DNA of 64,000 bases from JBCBKL01 sp038521825 (GTDB taxonomy: Bacteria; Pseudomonadota; Alphaproteobacteria; Rhodobacterales; Rhodobacteraceae), in assembly GCA_038521825.1 (NCBI GenBank), contig JBCBKL010000004.1, positions 138,946-202,945 on the forward strand. The letters run 5' to 3'. Positions within the stretch are counted from its first letter, which is position 1; each line of letters begins with the position of its first letter. Of the stretch, positions 1 to 8,777 are shown in pieces. Under the pieces are notes generated by a model. The model made no database searches and was not told the DNA's origin. It saw only the letters and a program-made list of their open reading frames with translations. Made by a program: the position numbers and the translations under genes.

Positions 1-201
1 AATTTCCTTGAGATCTTCAAGATTGATAAGCTCGACATATTCCGTTTCGAGGTTGTTGGAGCCCAGAAGCATGGCGGCGGCTTCGATCCCTTCCTCGGCC
101 TCGCCATCGATCAGGGCTTTGACCGCTTTGGGGTCGCGCCGGATGTGGAACACCCGATAGACATGACGCTCGGCCTGGGGGATCTCGATGGATTTGGTCA
201 T
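1..201 (-). CDS. Conserved hypothetical protein, partial (C-terminus beyond the window)
   Basis: The open frame starts with the ATG whose complement is at 199-201 and runs off the left edge after 67 codons (MTKSIEIPQAERHVYRVFHI...). The start overlaps the pyrB TGA in an ATGA arrangement, so it is translationally coupled to pyrB as the second gene of that operon. The visible part is soluble, acidic and has no signal peptide or recognisable catalytic motif. I do not recognise the family. Its position directly behind pyrB suggests co-expression with pyrimidine biosynthesis, and pyrC would be a plausible next gene, but that is inference because the sequence ends here. Confidence 0.7.
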   Translation of the reverse strand, partial: MTKSIEIPQAERHVYRVFHIRRDPKAVKALIDGEAEEGIEAAAMLLGSNNLETEYVELINLEDLKEI

Positions 202-1142
202 GCACCCCCCCGCGTTTCCCGTAACGTACGGGCCAAAAGATCCATGGCGGCCATGCGCACCGCGACCCCCATTTCGACCTGCTCCTGAATGACGCTGCGG
301 TTGATATCATCGGCCAAGGTGCCGTCAATCTCGACACCTCGGTTCATAGGACCGGGATGCATCACGATGGCGTCGGGCTTGGCATGGCGCAGCTTGTCGG
401 CGTCAAGGCCGTAGCGGTGATAGTATTCGCGTTCGGAGGGGATAAAGCCGCCGTCCATACGCTCGCGTTGCAGGCGCAGCATCATGACGACATCAACGTC
501 CTGCAGACCCTCGGCCATGTCCTCGAACACCTCGACGCCGAAATCGGCAATCCCTGCTGGCATCAGGGTAGGCGGGCCAATCAGCCGCACGCGGTTTTCC
601 ATCTTGCCGAGCAGAAGGATGTTCGATCGGGCCACGCGGCTGTGGGCAATGTCGCCGCATATCGCAACCGAAAGGCGGTGAAGCCGCCCCTTTTCGCGCC
701 GGATGGTCAGGGCGTCGAGCAAGGCCTGGGTCGGGTGTTCATGCCTGCCGTCGCCCGCATTCAGGACCGCGCAATTCACTTTCTGCGCCAGCAGATCGAC
801 GGCGCCCGAATGGGGATGCCGGACGACCAACAGGTCAGGATGCATCGCGTTAAGGGTCAGCGCGGTGTCGATTAGCGTCTCGCCCTTGGTTATCGAACTG
901 GCCTGCATCGCCATGTTCATCACATCGGCGCCCAGCCGCTTGCCCGCCAGTTCGAACGACGCCTGCGTCCGCGTCGAGCTTTCGAAGAACATGTTTATCT
1001 GCGTGAGACCCTCCAGCGCATTGCCGTGTTTCGCCTCGGCCCGGTTCAGCGCGACATATTCATCGGCGAGATCAAGAAGAGTAACGATCTCATCGGGACG
1101 CAATTGCTCGATGCCAAGAAGGTGACGGTGGGCAAAAGTCAT
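198..1142 (-). CDS. pyrB: Aspartate carbamoyltransferase catalytic subunit
   Basis: Transfers the carbamoyl group from carbamoyl phosphate to aspartate, the committed step of UMP synthesis, in the cytoplasm. The 314-residue protein has the carbamoyl-phosphate motif FFESSTRTQ at about residues 52-60, the HPHSGA segment in the middle and the C-terminal HPGPMNRGVEI motif, all diagnostic of ATCase rather than ornithine carbamoyltransferase. The length is normal for the family. It is the first gene of a minus-strand operon and its TGA overlaps the next start by four bases. No pyrI-like regulatory subunit is adjacent. A plausible promoter lies at 1166-1193. Confidence 0.97.
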   Translation of the reverse strand: MTFAHRHLLGIEQLRPDEIVTLLDLADEYVALNRAEAKHGNALEGLTQINMFFESSTRTQASFELAGKRLGADVMNMAMQASSITKGETLIDTALTLNAMHPDLLVVRHPHSGAVDLLAQKVNCAVLNAGDGRHEHPTQALLDALTIRREKGRLHRLSVAICGDIAHSRVARSNILLLGKMENRVRLIGPPTLMPAGIADFGVEVFEDMAEGLQDVDVVMMLRLQRERMDGGFIPSEREYYHRYGLDADKLRHAKPDAIVMHPGPMNRGVEIDGTLADDINRSVIQEQVEMGVAVRMAAMDLLARTLRETRGGA

Positions 1143-1165
1143 GGACGCTCCGACAGTTCGGAGGC

Positions 1166-1193
1166 GTTATAACAGCGGTACGGCCCGCGGCAA
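1166..1193 (-). promoter_or_regulatory. Candidate sigma-70-type promoter of pyrB
   Basis: On the minus strand TTGCCG (1188-1193) is followed after 16 bases by TATAAC (1166-1171), ending about 24 bases before the pyrB start. The match to -35/-10 consensus is reasonable and the location is right, but it is a visual call without transcript evidence. Confidence 0.4.
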
Positions 1194-1203
1194 GCGCAGT
1201 GCG

Positions 1204-1824
1204 CTATGACCCGCGTTGGTTGCGTCGCCGCGTGACGGCGATGCCGAGTGCAAAGAGTGCGAGCGGCACCGTCAAGGACAGATCGAGATAGAGGCTGCGC
1301 GCCGTAGGCATCACGATGGTGCCATCAAGTGATGCCCATTTGTGCACTGCGGCGGCGCGAAATCCATCGCTCAGGCTCATCTCAAGCAGGTCACGGCGGC
1401 TACGGTAGCGCGCAATCACGACCCATTCGAAGCGGTTCGTTTCGGCTGGGATGGACGCAATGACCGTCGTCATCTGCGTCGCAGAGAACACCGGGTAGCT
1501 GCCGCGTTTCAACAATTCAGGCAAAACGCCAACGCCATAAGCCCGCATGGCATCGTCCGCTTCCGTGATCTGGGTCTCGAACCCGTCGGGATAATTTGCG
1601 TTCACGGCGCGGTCGATGATGTTGAGCATGTAGAAGGGTTTGCCGTCGTCGCTGTCGAAAAAGGCGACGAATTCAGGCGGCATGTCACTCGCGCTACCGC
1701 CACGCTCCTGAACCATCTGGCGCCATTCCGCTGGCGTCAACGCGGGCTTCCACGGCGCATGCCATGTCAGGAAGATCAGAGACAGCCCAACCAGCGCTGC
1801 CCAGATGATCGCGTGACGCCCCAT
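1204..1824 (-). CDS. Membrane-anchored protein of unknown function (DUF1330-like middle)
   Basis: 206 residues counted from the ATG at 1822-1824, chosen because AAGGAG lies about 7 bases upstream; an upstream in-frame start would add 20 poorly supported residues. A hydrophobic segment near the N-terminus (about 5-20) and another near the C-terminus (about 178-195) bracket a soluble domain, giving a two-helix topology. The middle (FYMLNIIDRA... and FEWVVIARYRSRRDLLEM) resembles the ferredoxin-like fold of the DUF1330 / stress-responsive dimeric barrel group, which is only a resemblance. It is transcribed divergently from the glycosylase gene at 1922. No function can be assigned. Confidence 0.75.
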   Translation of the reverse strand: MGRHAIIWAALVGLSLIFLTWHAPWKPALTPAEWRQMVQERGGSASDMPPEFVAFFDSDDGKPFYMLNIIDRAVNANYPDGFETQITEADDAMRAYGVGVLPELLKRGSYPVFSATQMTTVIASIPAETNRFEWVVIARYRSRRDLLEMSLSDGFRAAAVHKWASLDGTIVMPTARSLYLDLSLTVPLALFALGIAVTRRRNQRGS

Positions 1825-1921
1825 CAACCGCTCCTTATCCGAGTTCGCAACATTGAACGGGTCGCGCAATGAATTCTGTCGCAAGCGTTTTGCTCGGCGC
1901 GCACCGGCGTTACGGTGGCAT

Positions 1922-2683
1922 ATGGATTCGCAAGACTATCAAGCGGCGCTCGCCGCGTTGGCCTGGCAGGTCGATCTGGGCGCGGACGAGGCCATTGGGG
2001 ATGCACCCGTCGATCGTTATGCGCTGGAGGCAACCAAGCCCAAGCCCGCGCCACAAGATTCGCCTCACCTGGTGACCGAGGATGTCGACCCGGTCGCCTT
2101 CGCCCGCGCGGCAGCGGGATCAGCCGCCACCCTGGACGATCTGAAAGCCGCGCTTGGCGCGTATGAGCATTGCGAGCTCAAAAAGGGCGCGCGTAATCTT
2201 GTCTTTGCCGACGGTCTACCCAAGGCCCGTGTGATGATTGTGGGTGAGGCGCCGGGCCGGGACGAGGACCGCGAAGGCCGGCCCTTTGTCGGTCGGGCCG
2301 GTCAGTTGCTCGACCGCATGCTGGCCGCCATCGATATGGGTCGCGCAGATGCCGAGGCACCCGTATACATCACGAACGTGCTGCCATGGCGTCCGCCTCA
2401 AAACCGCGATCCGCGCCCGGAGGAGATCGCGATGATGAAACCGTTTCTTGAGCGGCATATCGCTTTGATTTCGCCCCAAGCCCTTGTGGTCATGGGCAAT
2501 ATCAGCTGTCAGGCGCTGCTTGGCAAAAAGGGCATCACCCGCTTGCGCGGAACCTGGACCGAGGCGCATGGCGTCCCCGCTCTGCCGATGTTCCACCCGG
2601 CCTATCTGCTGCGCAACCCGTCGGCCAAACGCGAGACATGGGCCGATCTGCTGACGTTAAAGGCGCGGTTACGCGATGGTTGA
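1922..2683 (+). CDS. Uracil-DNA glycosylase, family-4-like, lacking most Fe-S ligands
   Basis: Removes uracil from DNA in base-excision repair. The 253-residue protein (ATG at 1922) has motif 1 GEAPG at 108-112 followed by GRPFVGRAGQLLDRML, the central TNVLPWRPPQNR at 151-162, and HPAYLLR at 225-231 as motif 2. These are hallmarks of the thermophile-type (family 4) glycosylases. Family 4 enzymes normally carry four cysteines for a 4Fe-4S cluster. Here only C84 is retained: the partner of the N-terminal CxxC is absent, the cysteine after the NV motif is W156, and the one before PFL is replaced by Met-Lys (171-173). A cluster-free alphaproteobacterial subgroup is therefore likely. It overlaps the next gene by eight bases. 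Confidence 0.9.
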   Translation: MDSQDYQAALAALAWQVDLGADEAIGDAPVDRYALEATKPKPAPQDSPHLVTEDVDPVAFARAAAGSAATLDDLKAALGAYEHCELKKGARNLVFADGLPKARVMIVGEAPGRDEDREGRPFVGRAGQLLDRMLAAIDMGRADAEAPVYITNVLPWRPPQNRDPRPEEIAMMKPFLERHIALISPQALVVMGNISCQALLGKKGITRLRGTWTEAHGVPALPMFHPAYLLRNPSAKRETWADLLTLKARLRDG

Positions 2684-3287
2684 TCCGGTATTGCTGTTGG
2701 CGTTCATCCCCGCCGGTTTGGCGCTGAACCTTACACCCGGTGCTGACATGATTTTTTGCCTTGGCCAGGGGCTGCGGGCGGGCAAGCGGGCCGCGCTGGC
2801 GGCGAGTGCGGGGATCTCTGTGGGCGCCTTCATCCACACCACGCTGGCGGGTTTGGGTCTGGGGGCTGTCGTCGCAGCGGTACCGTGGGCTTTCGAGGTC
2901 ATCCGTTGGGTCGGCGTGGCCTATCTGCTCTGGCTGGCGGCCAGCACGATAAGGCATGCAGGCGCTCCCCCCAAACAAGACGCTGTGCCAGCCGCACGGG
3001 CCTTTCGCGCAGGATTGTTCGTTAATCTCAGCAATCCAAAGGTCATTCTATTCGTGCTGGCCTTCATCCCGCAATTTATCGCGCCCGAGGCAGGGCCGAT
3101 CCTTGGCCAATTCTTGATCTACGGCATGATACTGGCCGTTGGCGGCTTTGTCGTGAATGGCGCAGTCGGGGTATTTGCCAGCGGAGCCGGGCGTAGGCTG
3201 GCGCGGGGCAGCCGGGTTCTGGATTGGGTATCGGGCAGCATATTCGGTCTGTTGGCTGTCCGCCTTGCCGTGTTGGAGAGAGCATGA
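2676..3287 (+). CDS. LysE/RhtB family amino-acid exporter
   Basis: Inner-membrane exporter of 203 residues. It starts with the characteristic hydrophobic N-terminus followed by the LTPGADMIFCLGQGL segment; the LxPGPDxxxv-type motif at residues 19-24 is the family signature. Around six hydrophobic helices are visible, with the LFVNLSNPKVILFVLAFIPQF motif region near residues 113-133. The ATG overlaps the end of the glycosylase gene and its TGA overlaps moaB, so the three genes form one coupled unit. The substrate cannot be read from sequence; homoserine, threonine or lysine analogues are typical for the family. Confidence 0.92.
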   Translation: MVDPVLLLAFIPAGLALNLTPGADMIFCLGQGLRAGKRAALAASAGISVGAFIHTTLAGLGLGAVVAAVPWAFEVIRWVGVAYLLWLAASTIRHAGAPPKQDAVPAARAFRAGLFVNLSNPKVILFVLAFIPQFIAPEAGPILGQFLIYGMILAVGGFVVNGAVGVFASGAGRRLARGSRVLDWVSGSIFGLLAVRLAVLERA

Positions 3288-3826
3288 GCCGTATCGACGA
3301 AAGCCTAGAATTCATTCCCATCCGCATCGCAGTGCTGACGGTCAGCGACACCCGCAGCCTCGCCGAGGACAAATCCGGCGACACGCTGGTTGGTCGGATC
3401 GACGGGGCAGGACACGTGATTGCAGCCCGGACCATCCTGCCCGACGAGCGCAACCAGATCGCCAATCAACTAAGGGCATGGTGCGACGATCCGGAGATCG
3501 ATGTCGTGATTTCGACCGGGGGCACCGGGCTGACCGGACGGGATGTGACGGTCGAGGCGCATCGCGATGTCTACGAAAAAGAGATCGACGCTTTTGGCAC
3601 CGTTTTCACCTGGGTTTCCATGCAAAAGATCGGAACTTCGGCTGTCCAAAGCCGGGCAACGGGCGGTGTCCGGAATGGCACCTATCTATTTGCACTACCA
3701 GGCAGCCCCGGGGCCTGCAAAGACGCGTGGGACGAGATCCTGGCAAAGCAGCTGGATTATCGCCATCGTCCCTGTAATTTCGTCGAGATTCTACCGCGTC
3801 TTGACGAGCATCGGCGACGGAAATAG
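3284..3826 (+). CDS. moaB: Molybdenum cofactor biosynthesis protein B
   Basis: 180-residue MoaB/Mog-fold protein that binds molybdopterin and is associated with its adenylylation. The start at 3284 overlaps the LysE stop (ATGA) and gives the typical MSRIDES N-terminus with IRIAVLTVSDTR. The STGGTGLTGRDVT motif at about residues 78-90 is the molybdopterin-binding signature, and LPGSPGACKDAWDEIL near 143-158 matches the family. It is separated from the other Moco genes of this window (fdhD-mobA-mobB-moeA at 16.5-20.5 kb). Confidence 0.95.
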   Translation: MSRIDESLEFIPIRIAVLTVSDTRSLAEDKSGDTLVGRIDGAGHVIAARTILPDERNQIANQLRAWCDDPEIDVVISTGGTGLTGRDVTVEAHRDVYEKEIDAFGTVFTWVSMQKIGTSAVQSRATGGVRNGTYLFALPGSPGACKDAWDEILAKQLDYRHRPCNFVEILPRLDEHRRRK

Positions 3827-3909
3827 CGCATTCGTGCGTAACACTCTCGTGCCTTGGTATTCCTTGGGCGCTCCCTAGGTTATACTGGGCGGGACATGGG
3901 GTCACTAAC

Positions 3910-5367
3910 ATGCGGTTTTTGCGGCAAAGTCTGATCGGTATCTTTCTTGCGGCGCTCACATTCGGGCTGCTGGCTTATGCCGCGCAGATGGTTATCGGCG
4001 CGATCCAAGAGCGCATGGCGGAATCCAGCAAGGTTCCGCCGCAGCGCGAACGCGTCTTTGTCGTTAACGTGGTCATGGCCGAGATTGGAACGCACACGCC
4101 CTATCTCGAAGCCTTTGGCGAAGTAAAAAGCCGCAGGACGCTCGAAGTCAGAAGTGCGGCCTCGGGGTGGGTCACGGAACTGTCCGAGGTCTTTGAGGAT
4201 GGGGGCAGTGTCAAACGCGGTCAGGTCCTGATGCGGATCGACCCCACCGATGCGCAGGCGGCATTGGCCCGAGCAGAGGCCGATTTGCTCGATGCGCAGG
4301 CGGAACTGCGCGATGCTGAACGTCTGATCGTCCTGGCTCACGACGAAGAAGCGGCTGCGCGGGAACAATCGGTGTTGCGTGACCGCGCCTATGAGCGACA
4401 GAAAGATCTCGAAACCCGGGGTGTCGGCACCGCTGCGGCCGTGGAATCGGCAGAACTGTCTGCGTCGTCTGCCCGTCAGGCGGTGTTGGCGAGTCGTCAG
4501 TCGGTGGCGCAGGCCGAAGCGCGGATTGATCAGGCAAAAACAACCCTTACAAGGGCTGAGATCGCGCTGGAAGAGGCCGAGCGCATGCTCGATGACACAA
4601 CGCTGGTCGCACCTTTCGATGGCACGCTCAGCGATGCCTCAATGGTTGAGGGCCGCCTTGTTACCCAGAACGAGAAACTTGCGGAACTGATCGATCCCGA
4701 TGCGCTCGAAGTTTCATTTCGGGTCTCAACTGCGCAATACGCTCGCCTGCTGGATAGCGACGGCGCTTTGCGACGGGCCGAGTTGGAGGCGACGCTTGTG
4801 GTCTCGGGCATCGATCTGACAACGACCGGGCAGATCACCCGCGCAAGTGCCGCCACAGGAGATGGCCAGACCGGGCGGCTGGTCTTTGCCACACTTGACC
4901 GGGCGGTTGGGTTCAAGCCGGGCGACTTCGTGAATGTTCGGGTTCAGGAACAGCCGATTGATACCGTCGTGCGCCTGCCATCATCGGCCTATGACCCGGC
5001 GGGCGCAGTGTTGGTACTGGGCGAAGGGGATCGGTTGGAACGGCTAACGGCGACGCTGGTGCGCCGACAGGGTGATGTCGTGCTGGTCAGCGGGCCGGAC
5101 TTGGAGGGCCGCGAAATCGTGCAATCCCGCTCTCCTCTCTTGGGGCCGGGCATTCTGGTTCGGCCCGTGCGCCGTGGCGCAGTGCCGGAACAGGCTGGCC
5201 CCGAAATGGTCGAACTCAGCGATGAGCGTCGCGCCCGGCTTGTGGCGTTTGTCGAAGGCAACAGCCGTATGCCGGCCGAGGCCAAGGCACGAGTTCTTGC
5301 CCGTCTCAATGAACCCAGTGTCCCGGTCCGCATGGTGCAGCGCATCGAAAGTCAGATGGGCAGCTGA
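3910..5367 (+). CDS. RND efflux periplasmic adaptor (HlyD/MFP family)
   Basis: 485-residue membrane-fusion protein linking an inner-membrane RND pump to an outer-membrane channel. It has an N-terminal membrane helix (about 7-30), a lipoyl half-motif (ASGWVTELSEVFEDGGSVKRGQVLMRIDP, about 79-107), a long alpha-hairpin with heptad-like Ala/Glu/Arg content (about 110-225), the second lipoyl half (LVAPFDGTLSDASMVEGRLV) and a beta-barrel domain. The C-terminal tail from about 430 is longer than usual and charged. It lies two bases before the pump gene. No TolC-type gene is nearby, so the outer-membrane partner must be encoded elsewhere. Confidence 0.93.
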   Translation: MRFLRQSLIGIFLAALTFGLLAYAAQMVIGAIQERMAESSKVPPQRERVFVVNVVMAEIGTHTPYLEAFGEVKSRRTLEVRSAASGWVTELSEVFEDGGSVKRGQVLMRIDPTDAQAALARAEADLLDAQAELRDAERLIVLAHDEEAAAREQSVLRDRAYERQKDLETRGVGTAAAVESAELSASSARQAVLASRQSVAQAEARIDQAKTTLTRAEIALEEAERMLDDTTLVAPFDGTLSDASMVEGRLVTQNEKLAELIDPDALEVSFRVSTAQYARLLDSDGALRRAELEATLVVSGIDLTTTGQITRASAATGDGQTGRLVFATLDRAVGFKPGDFVNVRVQEQPIDTVVRLPSSAYDPAGAVLVLGEGDRLERLTATLVRRQGDVVLVSGPDLEGREIVQSRSPLLGPGILVRPVRRGAVPEQAGPEMVELSDERRARLVAFVEGNSRMPAEAKARVLARLNEPSVPVRMVQRIESQMGS

Positions 5368-5369
5368 TC

Positions 5370-8300
5370 ATGGCCCGAGAGATTCCCGCAGCCGCGGGCG
5401 GCATTCTGTCATACTTCACCCGCCATCGGACGATCGCCAACTTGTTGCTGGTCATCATGGTCGTCGCGGGCTTTGTCGCTGCTCCGAACATGCGGGCCCA
5501 GTTCTTTCCGGATGTGATCGTCGACAACGTACGGGTCACGGCAGATTGGGACGGGGCCGGAGCCGAGGACATCGATGCCGGTATCGTACAGGTGCTGGAG
5601 CCCACGCTGCTGGCTGTCGAAGGGGTTGAGAGTTCCGACTCGATCGCCCGCGAAGGCTGGATGCAGATCACGCTGGAGTTCGAACCGGGATGGGACATGG
5701 CCCGTGCCGCCGATGACGTGCAGGCGGCGGTCGAAGGCGTAACCAACCTGCCGGAGGAGGTTGACGAACCCACGGTCCGCCGCGGTGCCTGGCGCGACCG
5801 CGTGACCGATGTGGTAATCACTGGGCCGTTTGCCCCCGACCAGTTGGGCCAGTTCGCTGATGAATTCGTCACCCGTCTGTTCAATGAAGGCGTGACGCGG
5901 ACCACGATCCGGGGCGTCGCGGCGCCGCTGACAATGATCGAAGTCCCGTCGATCAATCTGATCGCCTACGATGTCACGATGTCGGACATCGCCCAAGCCA
6001 TCGCGGCCGAGGTGGACGCAGCTCCCGCTGGCGATGTTCTTGGGGCGAATGCGCGGGTCCGGACCGGTACGGAAAAGCGGACGGCAGAGGAAATCGCTCA
6101 GATCGTGCTGCGGTCGAACCCGGATGGTTCAAAGCTGACAGTGGGCGATGTCGCCCAGATCGAAGTGCAAGGCAGCAACCGCGAGCGCAGTTATTTCGTC
6201 GGCGAGGAGCCTGCGGTTTCGATCCGGGTCGATCGTTCGGCCAAGGGCGATGCGATCTCGGTGCAGGAAAAGGTCGAGCAGGTAGCGGCGCGCTTCGAGG
6301 CGACCCTGCCTGAGACGGTTTCGGTCGAGTTGATCCGAACGCGCGCCGAGGCCATTACCGGCCGTCTCAACCTGCTGATCGACAACGGCCTGATCGGGCT
6401 GGCGCTCGTGGTTTCGCTGCTTTTCCTGTTTCTCAATGCACGAACGGCCTTTTGGGTGGCGGCGGGCATCCCCGTTGCGATGATGGCAACCATCGCCCTG
6501 ATGTATCTGGGTGGGCTCACGATCAACATGGTTTCGCTCTTTGGCCTGATCATAACGCTGGGCATCGTGGTCGATGACGCCATCGTGGTCGGTGAGCATG
6601 CCGATCACCGGTATCGACACTATGGCGAGCGTCCGGTCGTCGCGGCCGAGAATGCCGCCCGGCGCATGGCGATGCCTGTTTTTGCCGCGACCCTCACAAC
6701 GATCATCGCGTTCTGGGGACTGGTTTTCGTGGGCGGGCGCTTTGGCGATCTGATCCGGGATATTCCATTTACTGTCATTGCGGTACTTGCGGCCTCGTTG
6801 GTCGAATGCTTCCTGATCCTGCCCCATCATATGTCCCATGCCTTGGCAGCGGCACAGGCCGAGCGGTGGTACGACTGGCCCTCGCGCCAGGTGAATCGGG
6901 GTTTTGTCTGGTGCCGTGAAAACCTGTTCCGGCCGTTCATGGGGGCGGTCATCAAGGCCCGTTATGCTGTGCTCGCCGGTGTCACACTCGTGCTGGCCAG
7001 CCAGTCGGTCCTCTTTATCAATGGCGACGTGCAATGGCGTTTTTTCAATGCGCCCGAGCGCAGCTCGGTCACCGGGAATTTTGCGATGGCTGAAGGGGCC
7101 ACGCGCGCGGATTCCTTTGCGATGATGCTGGAATTGCAGCGTGCGACAGAGGAGCTGGCCCGCGAGGTTGAAGACCGCATCGGGGTCTATCCGGTCGACT
7201 ATGTCATCACTGAAATCGGCGGCAATGCGGGGCGCGGTCTTTCGGGGGCCGACAGCAAGGATAAGGATCTGTTGGGAGCAATCTCGATCGAGCTGATCGA
7301 TGCTGACCTGCGAGCGGGCTATTCCAGCTTTGCGTTCGTGGGCGAGTTGCAGGACAGGGTCGTGCATCACCCGCTGGCCGAAACCGTCAGCTTCCGCGGG
7401 TGGCGGTCGGGGCCAGGTGGCGACTCCCTCGATGTGCAGTTTTACGGGGCAGACAGCGACACCCTCAAGGCGGCTGCCGAAGATCTCAAGCGGGCGACCC
7501 TTCAATATCCCGAAGTGTCTGCAGTCGAGGATAATCTGGCCTATGACAAAGAAGAACTGATCCTCGATCTGACGCCGCAAGGACAGGCGCTTGGCTTTAC
7601 CATCGATGTGCTGGGCCGCGCCCTACGAGACCGCCTGAACGGGATCGAGGCGGCCACCTATCCAGACGGGGCACGCAGCGCAGAGATACGCGTGGAATTG
7701 CCCGAGGGCGAGCTGACAGCGGATTTTCTGGAACGAACCCAGATGCGCACGCCCGAAGGCGCCTATGTGCCGCTGGCTGATATCGTGAGCGTCGAACGGC
7801 GCACCGGGTTTTCGACCGTGCGCCGCGAAAACGGGATCCGCGTGGTTTCGGTTACGGGCGATATCTCCGAGGATGATCCGGCGCGCGCGACCGAGATCAC
7901 CCGTGCCCTCGAAGAGGATATCTTGCCCGCGATCGCCGCCGAACGACAGGTGGACTGGCGGCTGTCCGGTCTAAGCGAACAGGAAGATCAGTTTCTGAGC
8001 GATGCGGCCCTTGGTTTTGTCCTGTGTCTAACGGGCATATACCTTGTCCTGTCGTGGGTTTTTGCCAGTTGGACCCGACCCATTGTGGTCATGGCAATCA
8101 TTCCTTTCGGACTGATTGGCACGATCTATGGCCATTATGTCTGGGAGGTCCCGCTGAGTATGTTCACCGTCGTCGGGCTGTTGGGGATGACAGGAATTAT
8201 CATCAACGACTCGATTGTTCTGGTGACCACGATTGACCAATACGCCAAGACACGCGGGCTGATTCCGTCGATCATCGATGGCGCTGCGGATCGACTGCGA

Positions 8301-8777
8301 CCGGTAATGCTGACGACGCTGACGACTGTGTTGGGCATGGCGCCACTGCTCTATGAGCAATCGCAACAGGCCCAGTTTCTGAAGCCCACCGTCATTACCC
8401 TGGTCTATGGTCTGGGCTTTGGCGTGATCCTTGTCCTTTTGGTTGTGCCGTCTTTGGTCGCCGTGCAGCATGACGTCGCCAAGTATACAGCCTCGATGCG
8501 GCGAGGCGTGCGGATGCGACCCAAGGGCGTGCGGGCGGGCATGCTTGGCCTTTGGGGCGTTTTGGCTGCCTGGGCCGGCTATACGATAGGGTTCGCCGCT
8601 TTTGCCGGGAACCTGCCGGGGCCGCTGGCCAATGTCCTTGCCGATGTTGGCAATCCGACACCGGCCCGCGACGCGCTGGTCCTCTTTATCGCCGGAGCGG
8701 CAATTATCATTCTGGCAGTTTATCTGGCCGCTGCAATCGGTCTGCTCCTGCAGCGTATGTTCAACCGAACGGCCTAG
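5370..8777 (+). CDS. RND family efflux pump permease with two extra C-terminal helices
   Basis: 1135-residue inner-membrane proton-driven transporter. The N-terminal TM1 region, the large periplasmic domain, and TM4 with the paired aspartates in GIVVDDAIVV (near residue 400) are clear. TM10 carries GIIINDSIVLV, with Asn in the position where AcrB-type pumps have the relay lysine; this variant is common in this subfamily. After the usual TM12 and its basic tail (MRRGVRMRPKG, near residue 1045) there are two further hydrophobic helices (about 1055-1075 and 1100-1122), which canonical RND pumps lack. It is cotranscribed with the adaptor and ends by overlapping the convergent gene at 8774. Substrate unknown. 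Confidence 0.94.
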   Translation: MAREIPAAAGGILSYFTRHRTIANLLLVIMVVAGFVAAPNMRAQFFPDVIVDNVRVTADWDGAGAEDIDAGIVQVLEPTLLAVEGVESSDSIAREGWMQITLEFEPGWDMARAADDVQAAVEGVTNLPEEVDEPTVRRGAWRDRVTDVVITGPFAPDQLGQFADEFVTRLFNEGVTRTTIRGVAAPLTMIEVPSINLIAYDVTMSDIAQAIAAEVDAAPAGDVLGANARVRTGTEKRTAEEIAQIVLRSNPDGSKLTVGDVAQIEVQGSNRERSYFVGEEPAVSIRVDRSAKGDAISVQEKVEQVAARFEATLPETVSVELIRTRAEAITGRLNLLIDNGLIGLALVVSLLFLFLNARTAFWVAAGIPVAMMATIALMYLGGLTINMVSLFGLIITLGIVVDDAIVVGEHADHRYRHYGERPVVAAENAARRMAMPVFAATLTTIIAFWGLVFVGGRFGDLIRDIPFTVIAVLAASLVECFLILPHHMSHALAAAQAERWYDWPSRQVNRGFVWCRENLFRPFMGAVIKARYAVLAGVTLVLASQSVLFINGDVQWRFFNAPERSSVTGNFAMAEGATRADSFAMMLELQRATEELAREVEDRIGVYPVDYVITEIGGNAGRGLSGADSKDKDLLGAISIELIDADLRAGYSSFAFVGELQDRVVHHPLAETVSFRGWRSGPGGDSLDVQFYGADSDTLKAAAEDLKRATLQYPEVSAVEDNLAYDKEELILDLTPQGQALGFTIDVLGRALRDRLNGIEAATYPDGARSAEIRVELPEGELTADFLERTQMRTPEGAYVPLADIVSVERRTGFSTVRRENGIRVVSVTGDISEDDPARATEITRALEEDILPAIAAERQVDWRLSGLSEQEDQFLSDAALGFVLCLTGIYLVLSWVFASWTRPIVVMAIIPFGLIGTIYGHYVWEVPLSMFTVVGLLGMTGIIINDSIVLVTTIDQYAKTRGLIPSIIDGAADRLRPVMLTTLTTVLGMAPLLYEQSQQAQFLKPTVITLVYGLGFGVILVLLVVPSLVAVQHDVAKYTASMRRGVRMRPKGVRAGMLGLWGVLAAWAGYTIGFAAFAGNLPGPLANVLADVGNPTPARDALVLFIAGAAIIILAVYLAAAIGLLLQRMFNRTA

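Noticed and set aside
357..1125. Open frames on the plus strand opposite pyrB
   Set aside because: They are shadows of pyrB's codon structure, with no ribosome-binding sites or family motifs.
6129..7580. 483-codon minus-strand frame inside the RND pump gene
   Set aside because: Composition rich in His/Arg/Gln typical of an antisense shadow of a membrane protein gene; no motif.
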